From: UBA7328 sp002471345
GTDB taxonomy: Bacteria > Bacteroidota > Bacteroidia > Chitinophagales > Saprospiraceae
Length of the DNA: 64,000 nucleotides
Assembly: GCA_964011275.1 (NCBI GenBank)
Contig: CAXGOB010000011.1
Location: 1 to 64,000 of the forward strand
Reading direction: 5' to 3'
Part shown: one piece after another, positions 1 through 9,232 of the stretch
Layout of the letters: each line of letters begins with the position of its first letter
Numbering within the stretch: position 1 is the first letter of the stretch
Position numbers and translations under genes: made by a program
Notes under the pieces: generated by a model
Database searches by the model: none
Told to the model about the DNA's origin: nothing
Seen by the model: the letters and a program-made list of their open reading frames with translations, nothing else

Positions 1-3000
1 ACGGTAACGGATGACTGTGAACAGGTTAAGACATGTACAGCGACCTTTAGTGTAGCTCCAGCTCCTGAATTGAAAGTAGAGTGTCCAGATAATATAGAAA
101 TATCATATTGCACAGATCAGGAGACTATCAATGCATCATATGCAACCTGGATAGGTAGTTTTAGTAATAGTGGGGGATGCCATGTAACAGTATTGTCAGA
201 TGGAATACCTGTTCCCCCAGATGCATGTATAGGAGGAGAAGTATCCTTTACATATATAGTGATAGATGCATGTGGTCAACAAGCAAGTTGTACGGCGGAG
301 TTTAGTGTAGTTCCGGCACCACCATTAACATTAATATGTCCTCATGATGAGACAACAACGGCATGTACAAGTCAATCAGAGATAGATGCAGCGTTTGCAT
401 TATGGAAATCAGAAGTAGTATATGGAGGCGGCTGTGCTCCACAGTTGAGTGTGAGTAATGAGAGTGCCCCAGATGCATGTGACGGAGGAAGTGTAGTTGT
501 GACCTTTACGGTTACAGATAATTGTGATACGAAGACATGTACAGCGACCTTTAGTGTAGAGATTGCCCCAGAAGTAGTAGTGATCTGCCCTGGAGATGAG
601 ACAGTTAGTGGATGTGATAGTCAAAATGAAATAGATGCGGCATTTGCAGCATGGTTGAATAGTGCAAGTGTGAGTGGTGGTTGTGCTCCAATATTGACAA
701 ATGATGCAGGGTCTGCCCCAGATGCATGTACAGGAGGGAGTGTGACAATAACGTTTATAGGCACAGACAGAAATGGATGTGATGAAGACAGATGTCAAGC
801 GACCTTTACGGTAACGGCAGCTCCATCCTTGACCTTAACCTGTCCAGGAGATAGAACTTTACCGAGTTGCAGTACACAATCAGAGATAGATGCAGCCTTT
901 GCGGATTGGAAGAGTAGTGTAGCCTATGGAGGCGGCTGTGCTCCACAGCTGAGTGTGAGTAATGAGAGTGCCCCAGATGCATGTGACGGAGGAAGTGTAG
1001 TTGTGACCTTTACGGTTACAGATAATTGTGATACGAAGACATGTACAGCGACCTTTAGTGTGAATGTAGTATTACCACCATTTTTCGATGGATTAGTACC
1101 TAATAGGGTTATCAGCTGTGATGAACCTGTTGAGTTTGGATCTCCAGCATTCCTCGATGATTGTGGTTCATCTTCATTAACATTTAACGATGTTACTATT
1201 GATGGAAGTTGTCCATCAGAAAAAGTAATAACAAGAACATGGACTGTTACAGATGCTTGTGGACATAGTGCAAAAACGTCAGCGAGCATAACTGTTGTGG
1301 ATGATGAAGGCCCAACTGTTACTAATCCTCCGACAGATTTGACTATAGAATGTGATGATCCTATTCCGCCTTATATACCTAATTGGGTAGATAATTGTTC
1401 GGAATTTACTCTTGCTGCTAAGTCTTCTGTTGCAATAGATGGCTGTGCTGAAATTCAATCTTTCGTATATACAGCTATAGATGCATGTGGAAATAGTAGT
1501 GAAGTAACAAGAACAATAAGAATAGAGGACAATACCCCACCATTCTTTGATGGTCTTGTCCCTAATCAAATCGTTAATTGTGGAGATGCAATAGAATTCG
1601 GCACTCCAGCATTTGGAGATAATTGTAGTATTCCTACTTTATCATCTTCAGATAGTGAAATAGATGGCAGTTGCCCAAGTGAAAAGGTAATCACTAGAAC
1701 ATGGTTAATTACAGATGATTGTGGTAATACTGCGACAACATCAGCAACAATCACAGTACAAGATATTGATGAGCCAGAACTTCCTGAAAATCTTCCTGAA
1801 GATGTAACAGTTGATTGTGCAGATGATGTGTCATCTCCTGCAACATTAAATGGAACAGATATATGCCAAGGAAATATACCTGGCGTTCTTTCAGAGAATA
1901 CTATTCCAGGGTTTTGTCCTAATGATTTTGAAGTAATAAGAACATGGATATTTGATGATGGATGTGGGAATATTGTAACACACACACAAAGGATTACGGT
2001 TAAAGATGAAGAAAATCCTATATGGGTAGATAGTCCTTCTGACTTAAGTTTAGATTGCAATGACAATATTCCAGTATTAATCCAGCAATGGTTGAACAAT
2101 GGAGGAAATGGAAGTGCAACAGACAATTGTGGAGATGTTAATATTAGTAATGATTACTCTAACTCTATTCTGTCATGTAATAGTGATACTAAAATTGTAA
2201 CATTTATTGCTACTGACGAGTGTGGTAATAGTGCATTATCTACAGCAACTATTAGCTTTAGTGATGATACTCCTCCAAGTTTAACGAGTCTAACCAATAG
2301 AAATATCACTTGTGATGAAGAGCCAGTCTTTGATAGTCCAGTTGCCTCAGATGATTGTGATGATAATGTTGACTTGACATTTGTCGATTCAGGAGATTTT
2401 GGAATTTGCAAAGATGGAAGTATAGTTAGAACATGGACTGCGACCGATGACTGTGGGAATACTGCAACAGTATCGCAGACAATTTCTAGGACAGAGAGAT
2501 GTGGGCAAGACGATATTGAAACAGATGTAACTATTTGTTCTGATGAATTTCCTTATGACTTTTTCGGCCAATCATTAACAGAATCAGGTATATATATTTC
2601 TGCTCAACTTGATGGTAACGGATGTCCATATGATGAAATTTTAAACCTTACAGTCATTCAGAAACCTGATGATGAAGTGACAGATGTGACAGTATGTGCA
2701 TTAGATCTACCATACGTGTTTAATGGTGAGAGCTATGGAGCATCAGGAAACTACAGACAAGAGAGTGGAGATTGTAGTGCAGATGAAGTACTGAATTTGA
2801 CAGTGACACCGAAAGCAGATGATGAAGTGACAGATGTGACAGTATGTGCATTAGATCTACCATATGTATTTAATGGTGAGAGTTATGGAGCATCAGGAAG
2901 CTATAGACAGGAGAGTGGTGATTGCAGTGCGGATGAAGTATTGAATTTGACAGTGACACCGAAGGCAGATGATGAAGTGACAGATGTGACAGTATGTGCA

Positions 3001-6000
3001 TTAGATCTACCATATGTATTTAATGGTGAGAGTTATGGAGCATCAGGAAGCTATAGACAGGAGAGTGGTGATTGCAGTGCGGATGAAGTATTGAATTTGA
3101 CAGTGACACCGAAGGCAGATGATGAAGTGACAGATGTGACAGTATGTGCATTAGATCTACCATATGTATTTAATGGTGAGAGTTATGGAGCATCAGGAAG
3201 CTATAGACAGGAGAGTGGTGATTGCAGTGCGGATGAAGTATTGAATTTGACAGTGACACCGAAGGCGGACGATGAAGTGACAGATGTAGCAGTGTGTGCA
3301 GAGGACTTACCATATGTATTTAATGGTGAGAGCTATGGCACAACAGGAAGCTATAGGCAGGAGAGTGGTGATTGCAGTGCAGATGAAGTACTGAACCTGA
3401 CAGTGACACCAAAAGCGGACGATGAAGTGACAGATGTAGTAGTGTGCGCATTAGACTTACCATATGTATTTAATGGTGAGAGCTACGGAGTATCAGGAAG
3501 TTACAGACAGGAGAGTGGTGATTGCAGTGCAGATGAAGTACTGAACCTGACAGTGACACCAAAAGCAGAAGATGATGTCACGACAGTTACAATCTGTAGT
3601 GATGAGATACCATATAATTGGAATGGAAGAACATATAATAGTAGTTCTACAGATAGAATCGAGAGTACAACCTGTGGAGCTGATTTGGTATTAAACTTAA
3701 CAGTTACAACAAAGCCATCAGATGATGTTACGGCAGTTACAATCTGTAGTGATGAATTACCATATAATTGGAATGGAAGAACATATAGCGGTAGTTCTAC
3801 AGATAGAATTGAGAGTACAACCTGTGGAGCTGATTTGGTATTAAACTTAACAGTTACAACGAAGCCATCAGATGATGTTACGACAGTTACAATCTGTAGT
3901 GATGAATTGCCATATAGTTGGAATGGAAGAACATATAATGGTAATTCTACAGATAGAATTGAGAGTACAACATGTGGAGCTGATTTGGTATTGAACTTAA
4001 CCGTATTAAACGGATGTACAATTGTTACTCATGCAGTTGACCTAAATTTGGTCTGTGGTAGAGATAATATTGTTGGAATGATTCAAGATTGGTTGAATAA
4101 CAATGGTGGAATTATTACAAATTGTGAAAATGTAATTATTTCGAATAATTATAATAGTCAGCTTCCAACTTGTGAAGATGGAGTTTCAGTAACATTTGGT
4201 TATACAGATCTCTGTGGAAATTACCACACAAGTACTGCAAATATCAATCTTATTGATAACGCAGCACCTATTATTCTGAATGCCCCTGAAAACATTAATG
4301 TTGAATGTACGGCACCTGAAGGAACTTCACTTATTGCAATTGATGATTGTGACGGACAATTGACAGCAAACTCGGTGGATACAAGAACCGATGGAAATTG
4401 CCCGAATAGATATGTAATTAATAGAACATGGACATTTACGGATGCTTGTGGAAATACAGTGTCTCATACCCAAGTAATTAATGTTACTGATGATGAGGCT
4501 CCAGTAATTTCAAATTTTGCATCTGATATAGATGTAGAGGGATTAGAACAAGTTCCTGCAGTGAGTGCACCAACAGCCACAGATAATTGTGGAAATGTAG
4601 GTCTTTCAATGAGTGAGTCAAGAAGTGATACCGATTGCGGTATTACAATTATTCGAACTTGGACAGCAACGGATGAATGTGGAAACACCTCCCAAGCTCA
4701 ACAACGTATAAATGTTGGATTGGATATAGACGCTTCGGTTTCACAAGTATCAACAGTAAGTTGTAATGGAGAAAGCAACGGATCTGCAGAAGTTACGACT
4801 GCTGCAAGTGATCCTTCTTATCTATGGGATAATGGAGAAACTGAAAGAATTGCTACTTCTTTGAGTGCCGGATTACATAATGTGACTGTAAGCACTGCAA
4901 ATGGATGTATGAAAGTTCTGTCAGTGGAAATTAGTGAGCCTTCTAAGATTGATGTAAACATTCAGAAAACAGATGTCAATTGTGAATCTGGAGATCTTGG
5001 ATCTGCAACGGTGAATGCATCTGGAGGAAATGGAGGATTCAGTTACTCATGGAGCAATGGAGCTGCTGGAATATCTATCAATGGTCTCGCTGCAGGCACA
5101 TATACAGTGACAGTAACGGATGCTAATGGATGTACAAATGAAGGATCTATTTTGATCAGCGATGCCACTCAATGTGATGCTGCGTTAGGAGATTTAGTAT
5201 TCGAGGATTTGAATAGAAATGGTATCCAGGATGCAAATGATCCAGGAATCTCTGGGGTTACTGTTACCCTTTATAACAATGCTAATGGAAATGCCATAGA
5301 CCAGATTGTGACAGGTACTAATGGAATGTATATGTTCTCAGGATTAGCTGCAGGCAGTTACTATATTGAGTTTAGTACTCCAAGCAGCTTTACACCTACA
5401 TTACCTAATTTTGGAAATGATGATAGTATTGACAGTGATATCATAAATGGAAGATCACAAGTTGTAGCTCTTTCTCAAGGGGAATCAAATAAAACGATAG
5501 ATGCTGGATTCTATCAAAACGGTTCCATTGGAGATTATGTGTGGAATGATACAGATAAAGATGGGATTCAAGATAGTGATGAGGTTGGAAAAGTAGGAGT
5601 AAGGGTTTGGTTACTTGATGAGGATCTAGATCAGATAGCATCGACATTTACAGATGACAAAGGAGCATATTTGTTTAATAATATTCCTCCAGGAAAGTAC
5701 TACGTAAGCTTAGAGATTGACGAAAGTGTAGCTATTAGTCCAAAAGATGTAGGTGATGATGATAATATCGATAGTGACATTGATCCTACTAGTGGAAGAT
5801 CTGATTTATTCATGTTAGCAAGTGGCCAAAATATTGACAATATGGATATTGGATGCTACACTGAAGAGGCAATCGATTTGGAACTTGATAAATCAGTTAA
5901 CATTACTAATCCAAGTGTTGACCAAATGGTAACATTTACAGTAAGAGTAACTAATGATGGACCAAATAGAGCGACAGGAATAAATGTGGAAGATATTCTT

Positions 6001-8262
6001 CCTAATGGATATGGGGATGTTGTCAGTATCTCAAATGGTGGATCAATTAATAACGGAACTATTACATGGGATGGACTAGCATTAGATGTTAATGAAAGTG
6101 TCGCTCTTAGATATAGAGCAACCATCCATCCAATGCAAGAAGGTTTTGATTACAAGAATATTGCTCAAGTTACTGCAGCTGATCAAGACGATGTAGATTC
6201 TACACCTAATAATGATGATGGAGATCAAAGTGAGGATGATGAAGACTATGCATATGTAACTCCTCCTGACATAATTAACGAATTAATTGACTTAGAGTTA
6301 GTTAAGAGAGTGAATGTAGCTGTTCCACAACCTGGAGAAGTAGTAACCTTTAGAGTAACTGTACTAAATGCTAGTCAGACAAATGCAACAGGAGTTTCTG
6401 TGGAAGATGTATTACCAAATGGGTTTACTAATATTGCTAATATCAGTGATGGAGGTTCACTCAATGGCAATATAATAACATGGACAGGTCTCTCAGTGGG
6501 CGGATTTGAAGAAGTGAGATTGACTTATGAAGCTGAAATTGTACAACCTGCAAGTGGTATTAATTATACTAATGTTGCCCAGGTTACAGCAGCTGATCAA
6601 GACGATGTAGATTCTACACCTAATAATGATGATGGTGATCAGAGTGAGGATGATGAAGATAAATTAACTACATCACCTCAGGAGGCAAATCTTTGCTTAA
6701 CGAAAACAGTGAGTGATATGAATCCCGAAATTAGAGATGTAGTGACATATACACTGACTGTAACTAATAAAGGGCCATTTAATGCCACTGGAGTTGATGT
6801 GGTAGATTATTTACCAATCAAATATTGCTCAGAGTTTGCCAACATTAGCAATGGCGGTATATTATTTGGAGAAACAATTGAATGGTCTGATCTTGAAATT
6901 GATTCAGGTGAAAGTATAGTGTTGACATTTGATGCAACTGTTGCTTCTAACGCTTTTGGACAAAATGTCTTGAATCTGGCTGAGATTACGGATGCAGATC
7001 AGTTTGATCCGAATTCTACACCTGGTAATTTGGGTGCTGAACCAGTAGAAGATGACGAGGCAATGGCGATATTCACTGTTGGAAAAACTTCTGATCTTGA
7101 GTTGACAAAGTCAGCAAGTAGGGAAATTGTAGATGCTAATGATTGGATTACATTTACTCTTACTCTAAGAAATAATGGGCCTGATGAAGTAGCATATACA
7201 CAAGTTGTTGATTATGTCCCAGATGGTTATACTGACTTAGTTGAGATAAGCCATGGTGGTAAAGTTGTACAGAATCGAATCATTTGGGACATCAGAGACA
7301 TCAATGCAGGAGAGTTCTTAGCTTTGACATTTGAAGCAAGGGTGGTTCATTTCTTAAATAGAGAATGTGACTATAAAAATGTTGCTGAAGTAACAATGAG
7401 CACGAGCAACGATCCTGATTCTACTCCTGGAAATGACGATGGAGATCAGAGTGAAGATGATGAAGATTCAGTAGAGCCTCAATTTGTCTTAGGTTCATCA
7501 GGTGGCTGTATAAAAATCAACACGGCAGTTCTTCTCGAAGGACCATATCAAGATGGCCCTCAGGTGATGTCTACTAAATTGAACGAACTTGGGTACTTGC
7601 CGGGTCAGACACCTCAGGTATTCTTTGGAATTGCTACTCCAGCAGGTCAACCTTATGCAGCTAGTCCTTGGGGACATAGTGGTCTAGAAGGAGACCAGTA
7701 TGATGCAACATTACCATCGTTAGATGGTGGAGCTGGATATCCAGCGGATGCCACGGACTGGGTACTTGTGAGCTTAAGAAGCACTCCACAAGAAGAATCA
7801 ACAGTTTGCGAAAGGGCAGCTTTATTGATGTCAGACGGTACGATAATGTTTGTTGATGGCTCAGATTGTTGTGAATTAGATCCTACTCAGTCATACTACA
7901 TAGTTATTGAGCATAGAAACCACCTATTGGTGATGTCTCATACTAAGGTCCCAGTAATAAATGGCATGATCACCTATGATTTTAGAATTAGAGATTCTTA
8001 CACAGAGCTTGTAGGTGTTGGTCAGAAAAAGATTGGAGACGTTTGGGTAATGTATGCAGGTAATGGAGATCAAACCACTTCGACTGCTGATATTATGGAC
8101 ATCAACGTAAAAGATCTTCGAACATGGTTGATCGATGATGGATTAAATAGTAGTTACTATTTGAGAGACTTTGACCTCAATGGTGATATCAACGTACAGG
8201 ATAAGGGATTAATGTTGAGAAACAATGGTCTATTCTCTGATGTGCGAAAAAGTGTAAAATAG
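1..8262 (+). CDS. Giant repeat-rich surface adhesin, 5' partial (HYR-like, SprB, SdrD-B, DUF11, dockerin-like tail)
   Basis: The frame is open from base 1, so the gene enters from the left edge; 2753 residues are visible and the true start is outside. Order by nucleotide position: cysteine-rich ~85-residue modules (1-1070); HYR-like modules ending in T-D-x-C-G-N type motifs (1075-2500); ten ~50-residue modules of the Bacteroidota kind ending in LNLTV (about 2510-4008); more HYR-like modules (4009-4720); two SprB-like repeats (4741-5140); two SdrD-B/Cna-B-like modules with the D-x-N-x-D/N-G-x-Q-D signature (5180-5515, 5520-5850); four DUF11 modules (5866-7475); an unassigned region (7490-7990); and a C-terminal pair resembling dockerin calcium loops (8040-8259). 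This composition fits a secreted or cell-surface adhesin. I see no type IX sorting tail of type A or B at the C-terminus. The role in adhesion or gliding is inferred from the domain types. Confidence 0.9.
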   Translation, partial: TVTDDCEQVKTCTATFSVAPAPELKVECPDNIEISYCTDQETINASYATWIGSFSNSGGCHVTVLSDGIPVPPDACIGGEVSFTYIVIDACGQQASCTAEFSVVPAPPLTLICPHDETTTACTSQSEIDAAFALWKSEVVYGGGCAPQLSVSNESAPDACDGGSVVVTFTVTDNCDTKTCTATFSVEIAPEVVVICPGDETVSGCDSQNEIDAAFAAWLNSASVSGGCAPILTNDAGSAPDACTGGSVTITFIGTDRNGCDEDRCQATFTVTAAPSLTLTCPGDRTLPSCSTQSEIDAAFADWKSSVAYGGGCAPQLSVSNESAPDACDGGSVVVTFTVTDNCDTKTCTATFSVNVVLPPFFDGLVPNRVISCDEPVEFGSPAFLDDCGSSSLTFNDVTIDGSCPSEKVITRTWTVTDACGHSAKTSASITVVDDEGPTVTNPPTDLTIECDDPIPPYIPNWVDNCSEFTLAAKSSVAIDGCAEIQSFVYTAIDACGNSSEVTRTIRIEDNTPPFFDGLVPNQIVNCGDAIEFGTPAFGDNCSIPTLSSSDSEIDGSCPSEKVITRTWLITDDCGNTATTSATITVQDIDEPELPENLPEDVTVDCADDVSSPATLNGTDICQGNIPGVLSENTIPGFCPNDFEVIRTWIFDDGCGNIVTHTQRITVKDEENPIWVDSPSDLSLDCNDNIPVLIQQWLNNGGNGSATDNCGDVNISNDYSNSILSCNSDTKIVTFIATDECGNSALSTATISFSDDTPPSLTSLTNRNITCDEEPVFDSPVASDDCDDNVDLTFVDSGDFGICKDGSIVRTWTATDDCGNTATVSQTISRTERCGQDDIETDVTICSDEFPYDFFGQSLTESGIYISAQLDGNGCPYDEILNLTVIQKPDDEVTDVTVCALDLPYVFNGESYGASGNYRQESGDCSADEVLNLTVTPKADDEVTDVTVCALDLPYVFNGESYGASGSYRQESGDCSADEVLNLTVTPKADDEVTDVTVCALDLPYVFNGESYGASGSYRQESGDCSADEVLNLTVTPKADDEVTDVTVCALDLPYVFNGESYGASGSYRQESGDCSADEVLNLTVTPKADDEVTDVAVCAEDLPYVFNGESYGTTGSYRQESGDCSADEVLNLTVTPKADDEVTDVVVCALDLPYVFNGESYGVSGSYRQESGDCSADEVLNLTVTPKAEDDVTTVTICSDEIPYNWNGRTYNSSSTDRIESTTCGADLVLNLTVTTKPSDDVTAVTICSDELPYNWNGRTYSGSSTDRIESTTCGADLVLNLTVTTKPSDDVTTVTICSDELPYSWNGRTYNGNSTDRIESTTCGADLVLNLTVLNGCTIVTHAVDLNLVCGRDNIVGMIQDWLNNNGGIITNCENVIISNNYNSQLPTCEDGVSVTFGYTDLCGNYHTSTANINLIDNAAPIILNAPENINVECTAPEGTSLIAIDDCDGQLTANSVDTRTDGNCPNRYVINRTWTFTDACGNTVSHTQVINVTDDEAPVISNFASDIDVEGLEQVPAVSAPTATDNCGNVGLSMSESRSDTDCGITIIRTWTATDECGNTSQAQQRINVGLDIDASVSQVSTVSCNGESNGSAEVTTAASDPSYLWDNGETERIATSLSAGLHNVTVSTANGCMKVLSVEISEPSKIDVNIQKTDVNCESGDLGSATVNASGGNGGFSYSWSNGAAGISINGLAAGTYTVTVTDANGCTNEGSILISDATQCDAALGDLVFEDLNRNGIQDANDPGISGVTVTLYNNANGNAIDQIVTGTNGMYMFSGLAAGSYYIEFSTPSSFTPTLPNFGNDDSIDSDIINGRSQVVALSQGESNKTIDAGFYQNGSIGDYVWNDTDKDGIQDSDEVGKVGVRVWLLDEDLDQIASTFTDDKGAYLFNNIPPGKYYVSLEIDESVAISPKDVGDDDNIDSDIDPTSGRSDLFMLASGQNIDNMDIGCYTEEAIDLELDKSVNITNPSVDQMVTFTVRVTNDGPNRATGINVEDILPNGYGDVVSISNGGSINNGTITWDGLALDVNESVALRYRATIHPMQEGFDYKNIAQVTAADQDDVDSTPNNDDGDQSEDDEDYAYVTPPDIINELIDLELVKRVNVAVPQPGEVVTFRVTVLNASQTNATGVSVEDVLPNGFTNIANISDGGSLNGNIITWTGLSVGGFEEVRLTYEAEIVQPASGINYTNVAQVTAADQDDVDSTPNNDDGDQSEDDEDKLTTSPQEANLCLTKTVSDMNPEIRDVVTYTLTVTNKGPFNATGVDVVDYLPIKYCSEFANISNGGILFGETIEWSDLEIDSGESIVLTFDATVASNAFGQNVLNLAEITDADQFDPNSTPGNLGAEPVEDDEAMAIFTVGKTSDLELTKSASREIVDANDWITFTLTLRNNGPDEVAYTQVVDYVPDGYTDLVEISHGGKVVQNRIIWDIRDINAGEFLALTFEARVVHFLNRECDYKNVAEVTMSTSNDPDSTPGNDDGDQSEDDEDSVEPQFVLGSSGGCIKINTAVLLEGPYQDGPQVMSTKLNELGYLPGQTPQVFFGIATPAGQPYAASPWGHSGLEGDQYDATLPSLDGGAGYPADATDWVLVSLRSTPQEESTVCERAALLMSDGTIMFVDGSDCCELDPTQSYYIVIEHRNHLLVMSHTKVPVINGMITYDFRIRDSYTELVGVGQKKIGDVWVMYAGNGDQTTSTADIMDINVKDLRTWLIDDGLNSSYYLRDFDLNGDINVQDKGLMLRNNGLFSDVRKSVK
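421..558 (+). repeat. Long-range direct repeat, copy 1 (second copy 925-1062)
   Basis: This 138-bp block recurs at 925-1062, offset by 504 bp (168 codons), with a single difference by eye (T versus C at base 445/949). The modules on either side are much more diverged. Near-identity at the DNA level, including synonymous sites, implies recent duplication or gene conversion inside the adhesin gene. Confidence 0.85.
925..1062 (+). repeat. Long-range direct repeat, copy 2 (first copy 421-558)
   Basis: This is the second copy of the 138-bp block described at 421. It lies in the same reading frame and encodes the same part of a cysteine-rich module, from a GGGCAPQ motif through a TDNCDTK motif. 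Confidence 0.85.
2671..4008 (+). repeat. Nine tandem 150-bp coding units (six type A, three type B)
   Basis: Units begin at 2671, 2821, 2971, 3121, 3271, 3421 (type A, with VFNGESYG) and 3571, 3721, 3871 (type B, with WNGRTY); the last is slightly short. The period is exactly 50 codons. Units at 2821 and 2971 are identical by eye and the unit at 3121 differs only in its last few bases. A diverged relative precedes them at about 2510-2670. All units keep two cysteines and end in LNLTV. Confidence 0.95.
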
Positions 8263-8272
8263 TTTACAAAAG

Positions 8273-8318
8273 GAATGAAGTGAGAGTGTCATTGAACATT
8301 TTCACTTCATTCTCTTTT
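8273..8318 (+). terminator. Intrinsic terminator of the adhesin gene
   Basis: An 11-bp perfect inverted repeat (8273-8283 with 8302-8312, GAATGAAGTGA) is followed by a T-rich tract. It sits 11 bases after the adhesin stop codon. Confidence 0.7.
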
Positions 8319-8430
8319 ATTCCTCACAGGAATTTATTAAATTGCTAAAGAACTTTGGTATCATATTTGAATACAAAACATTGAATCCAAACCACAAGAT
8401 GTAATTGGTATTTTTGGGGTAATAATTTTG

Positions 8431-8463
8431 ACCTCATTCGCTTTTGCGGATGAGGTTTTTTTA
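8431..8463 (+). terminator. Second intrinsic terminator, no obvious gene
   Basis: Stem 8431-8441 pairs with 8446-8456 (11 bp, one G-T pair, TTTT loop) and is followed by a run of T. It faces the + strand about 170 bases after the adhesin stop, with another terminator in between. The 8263-8557 gap otherwise holds only a small ATTCCT/AGGAAT hairpin at 8319-8333. The terminator may back up the first one or end a short RNA. Confidence 0.65.
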
Positions 8464-8515
8464 TTGGTCTAATTTGTAGTATCTGGCTATAATTCGAACT
8501 CAGCTTAAAATCAAT

Positions 8516-8523
8516 TATGTTTG
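8516..8523 (+). promoter_or_regulatory. Putative -7 promoter element TAnnTTTG of the TetR gene
   Basis: TATGTTTG matches the Bacteroidota sigma -7 consensus and lies 34 bases before the ATG at 8558. I could not place a convincing -33 element. Confidence 0.45.
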
Positions 8524-8557
8524 TACAGTATGTAAGCATATGATACTTTAGAATAAG

Positions 8558-9223
8558 ATGGACAGACAAAGGCGAAAAGCTAAGGAGGATAACATCATCA
8601 AAGCAGCTGAGTCTGTTTTTGAGGCGGTAGGTTTTGGGAATGCAAAAATGGAAGACATTGCAACCAAAGCCGGAATCACTAAAGTGACACTATACTCTTA
8701 TTTTCAGAGCAAGGAAAACTTATATATGGCAATCACTTATAAGGCCTTTCAATACTTGATAGAAGTATTTTATCAAATCATAGATAATAACAAGTCCAAT
8801 CTTGGTATAGAAGGAGCAATAGGCATACAAGAAGGCTTCATTGATTTTTGCGAAAACAATTTTCTCTTTTCGGAAACTATACTCAATTATTTCTCTTTAA
8901 TCCGAAGTTCGGCTGGAGGAAAGGATAGAAATAAGATATCACTAGGCATAAGTGAGAGCATTTATTTTACTAAAATTCAGGACATTCAGAACCTCCCTTT
9001 AAAATTGACTTCCCAAGAGATAGACAGGGGTAAGAATGACGGAAGTATTCAAAGTGAGAAAGATTCAATGCTTCTTACCTTGCAAGGATGGTCTATGATA
9101 GTAGGATATATCAAACTGATTACTTCTTCGGGTGTGAGTACTACTATCTTAAATATGGATCTTAAGGAGATTAAAAAATTTAATACCGAGCTTACACGTA
9201 CAGTATTGGCTCAAGGGCTGTGA
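8558..9223 (+). CDS. TetR/AcrR family transcriptional regulator
   Basis: The 221-residue length is typical for the family. Residues ~8-55 form the TetR helix-turn-helix, with the diagnostic run MEDIATKAGITKVTLYSYF followed by KENLY. The C-terminal ligand domain is not recognisable, which is normal. It would act as a dimeric cytoplasmic repressor. It converges on the propeller gene with only 9 bases between stop codons. A perfect palindrome lies before the acyl-CoA dehydrogenase gene 1.2 kb downstream (10437-10455). That makes lipid-metabolism regulation a reasonable but unproven idea. Confidence 0.9.
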   Translation: MDRQRRKAKEDNIIKAAESVFEAVGFGNAKMEDIATKAGITKVTLYSYFQSKENLYMAITYKAFQYLIEVFYQIIDNNKSNLGIEGAIGIQEGFIDFCENNFLFSETILNYFSLIRSSAGGKDRNKISLGISESIYFTKIQDIQNLPLKLTSQEIDRGKNDGSIQSEKDSMLLTLQGWSMIVGYIKLITSSGVSTTILNMDLKEIKKFNTELTRTVLAQGL

Positions 9224-9232
9224 TTGGTCAGA

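Noticed and set aside
2671..4008. Regular direct repeats that could suggest a CRISPR array
   Set aside because: The units are 150 bp, wholly coding, in frame and contiguous with no spacers; there are no cas genes.
409..6125. Many antisense open frames of 60-186 codons within the adhesin gene
   Set aside because: They mirror the periodic, low-complexity coding sequence on the + strand, share no family motifs and lack promoters. The + strand frame is continuous with clear domains.
8345..8569. 74-codon minus-strand frame between the adhesin and TetR genes
   Set aside because: It runs through the + strand terminator and promoter, has no recognisable protein features and overlaps the TetR start.
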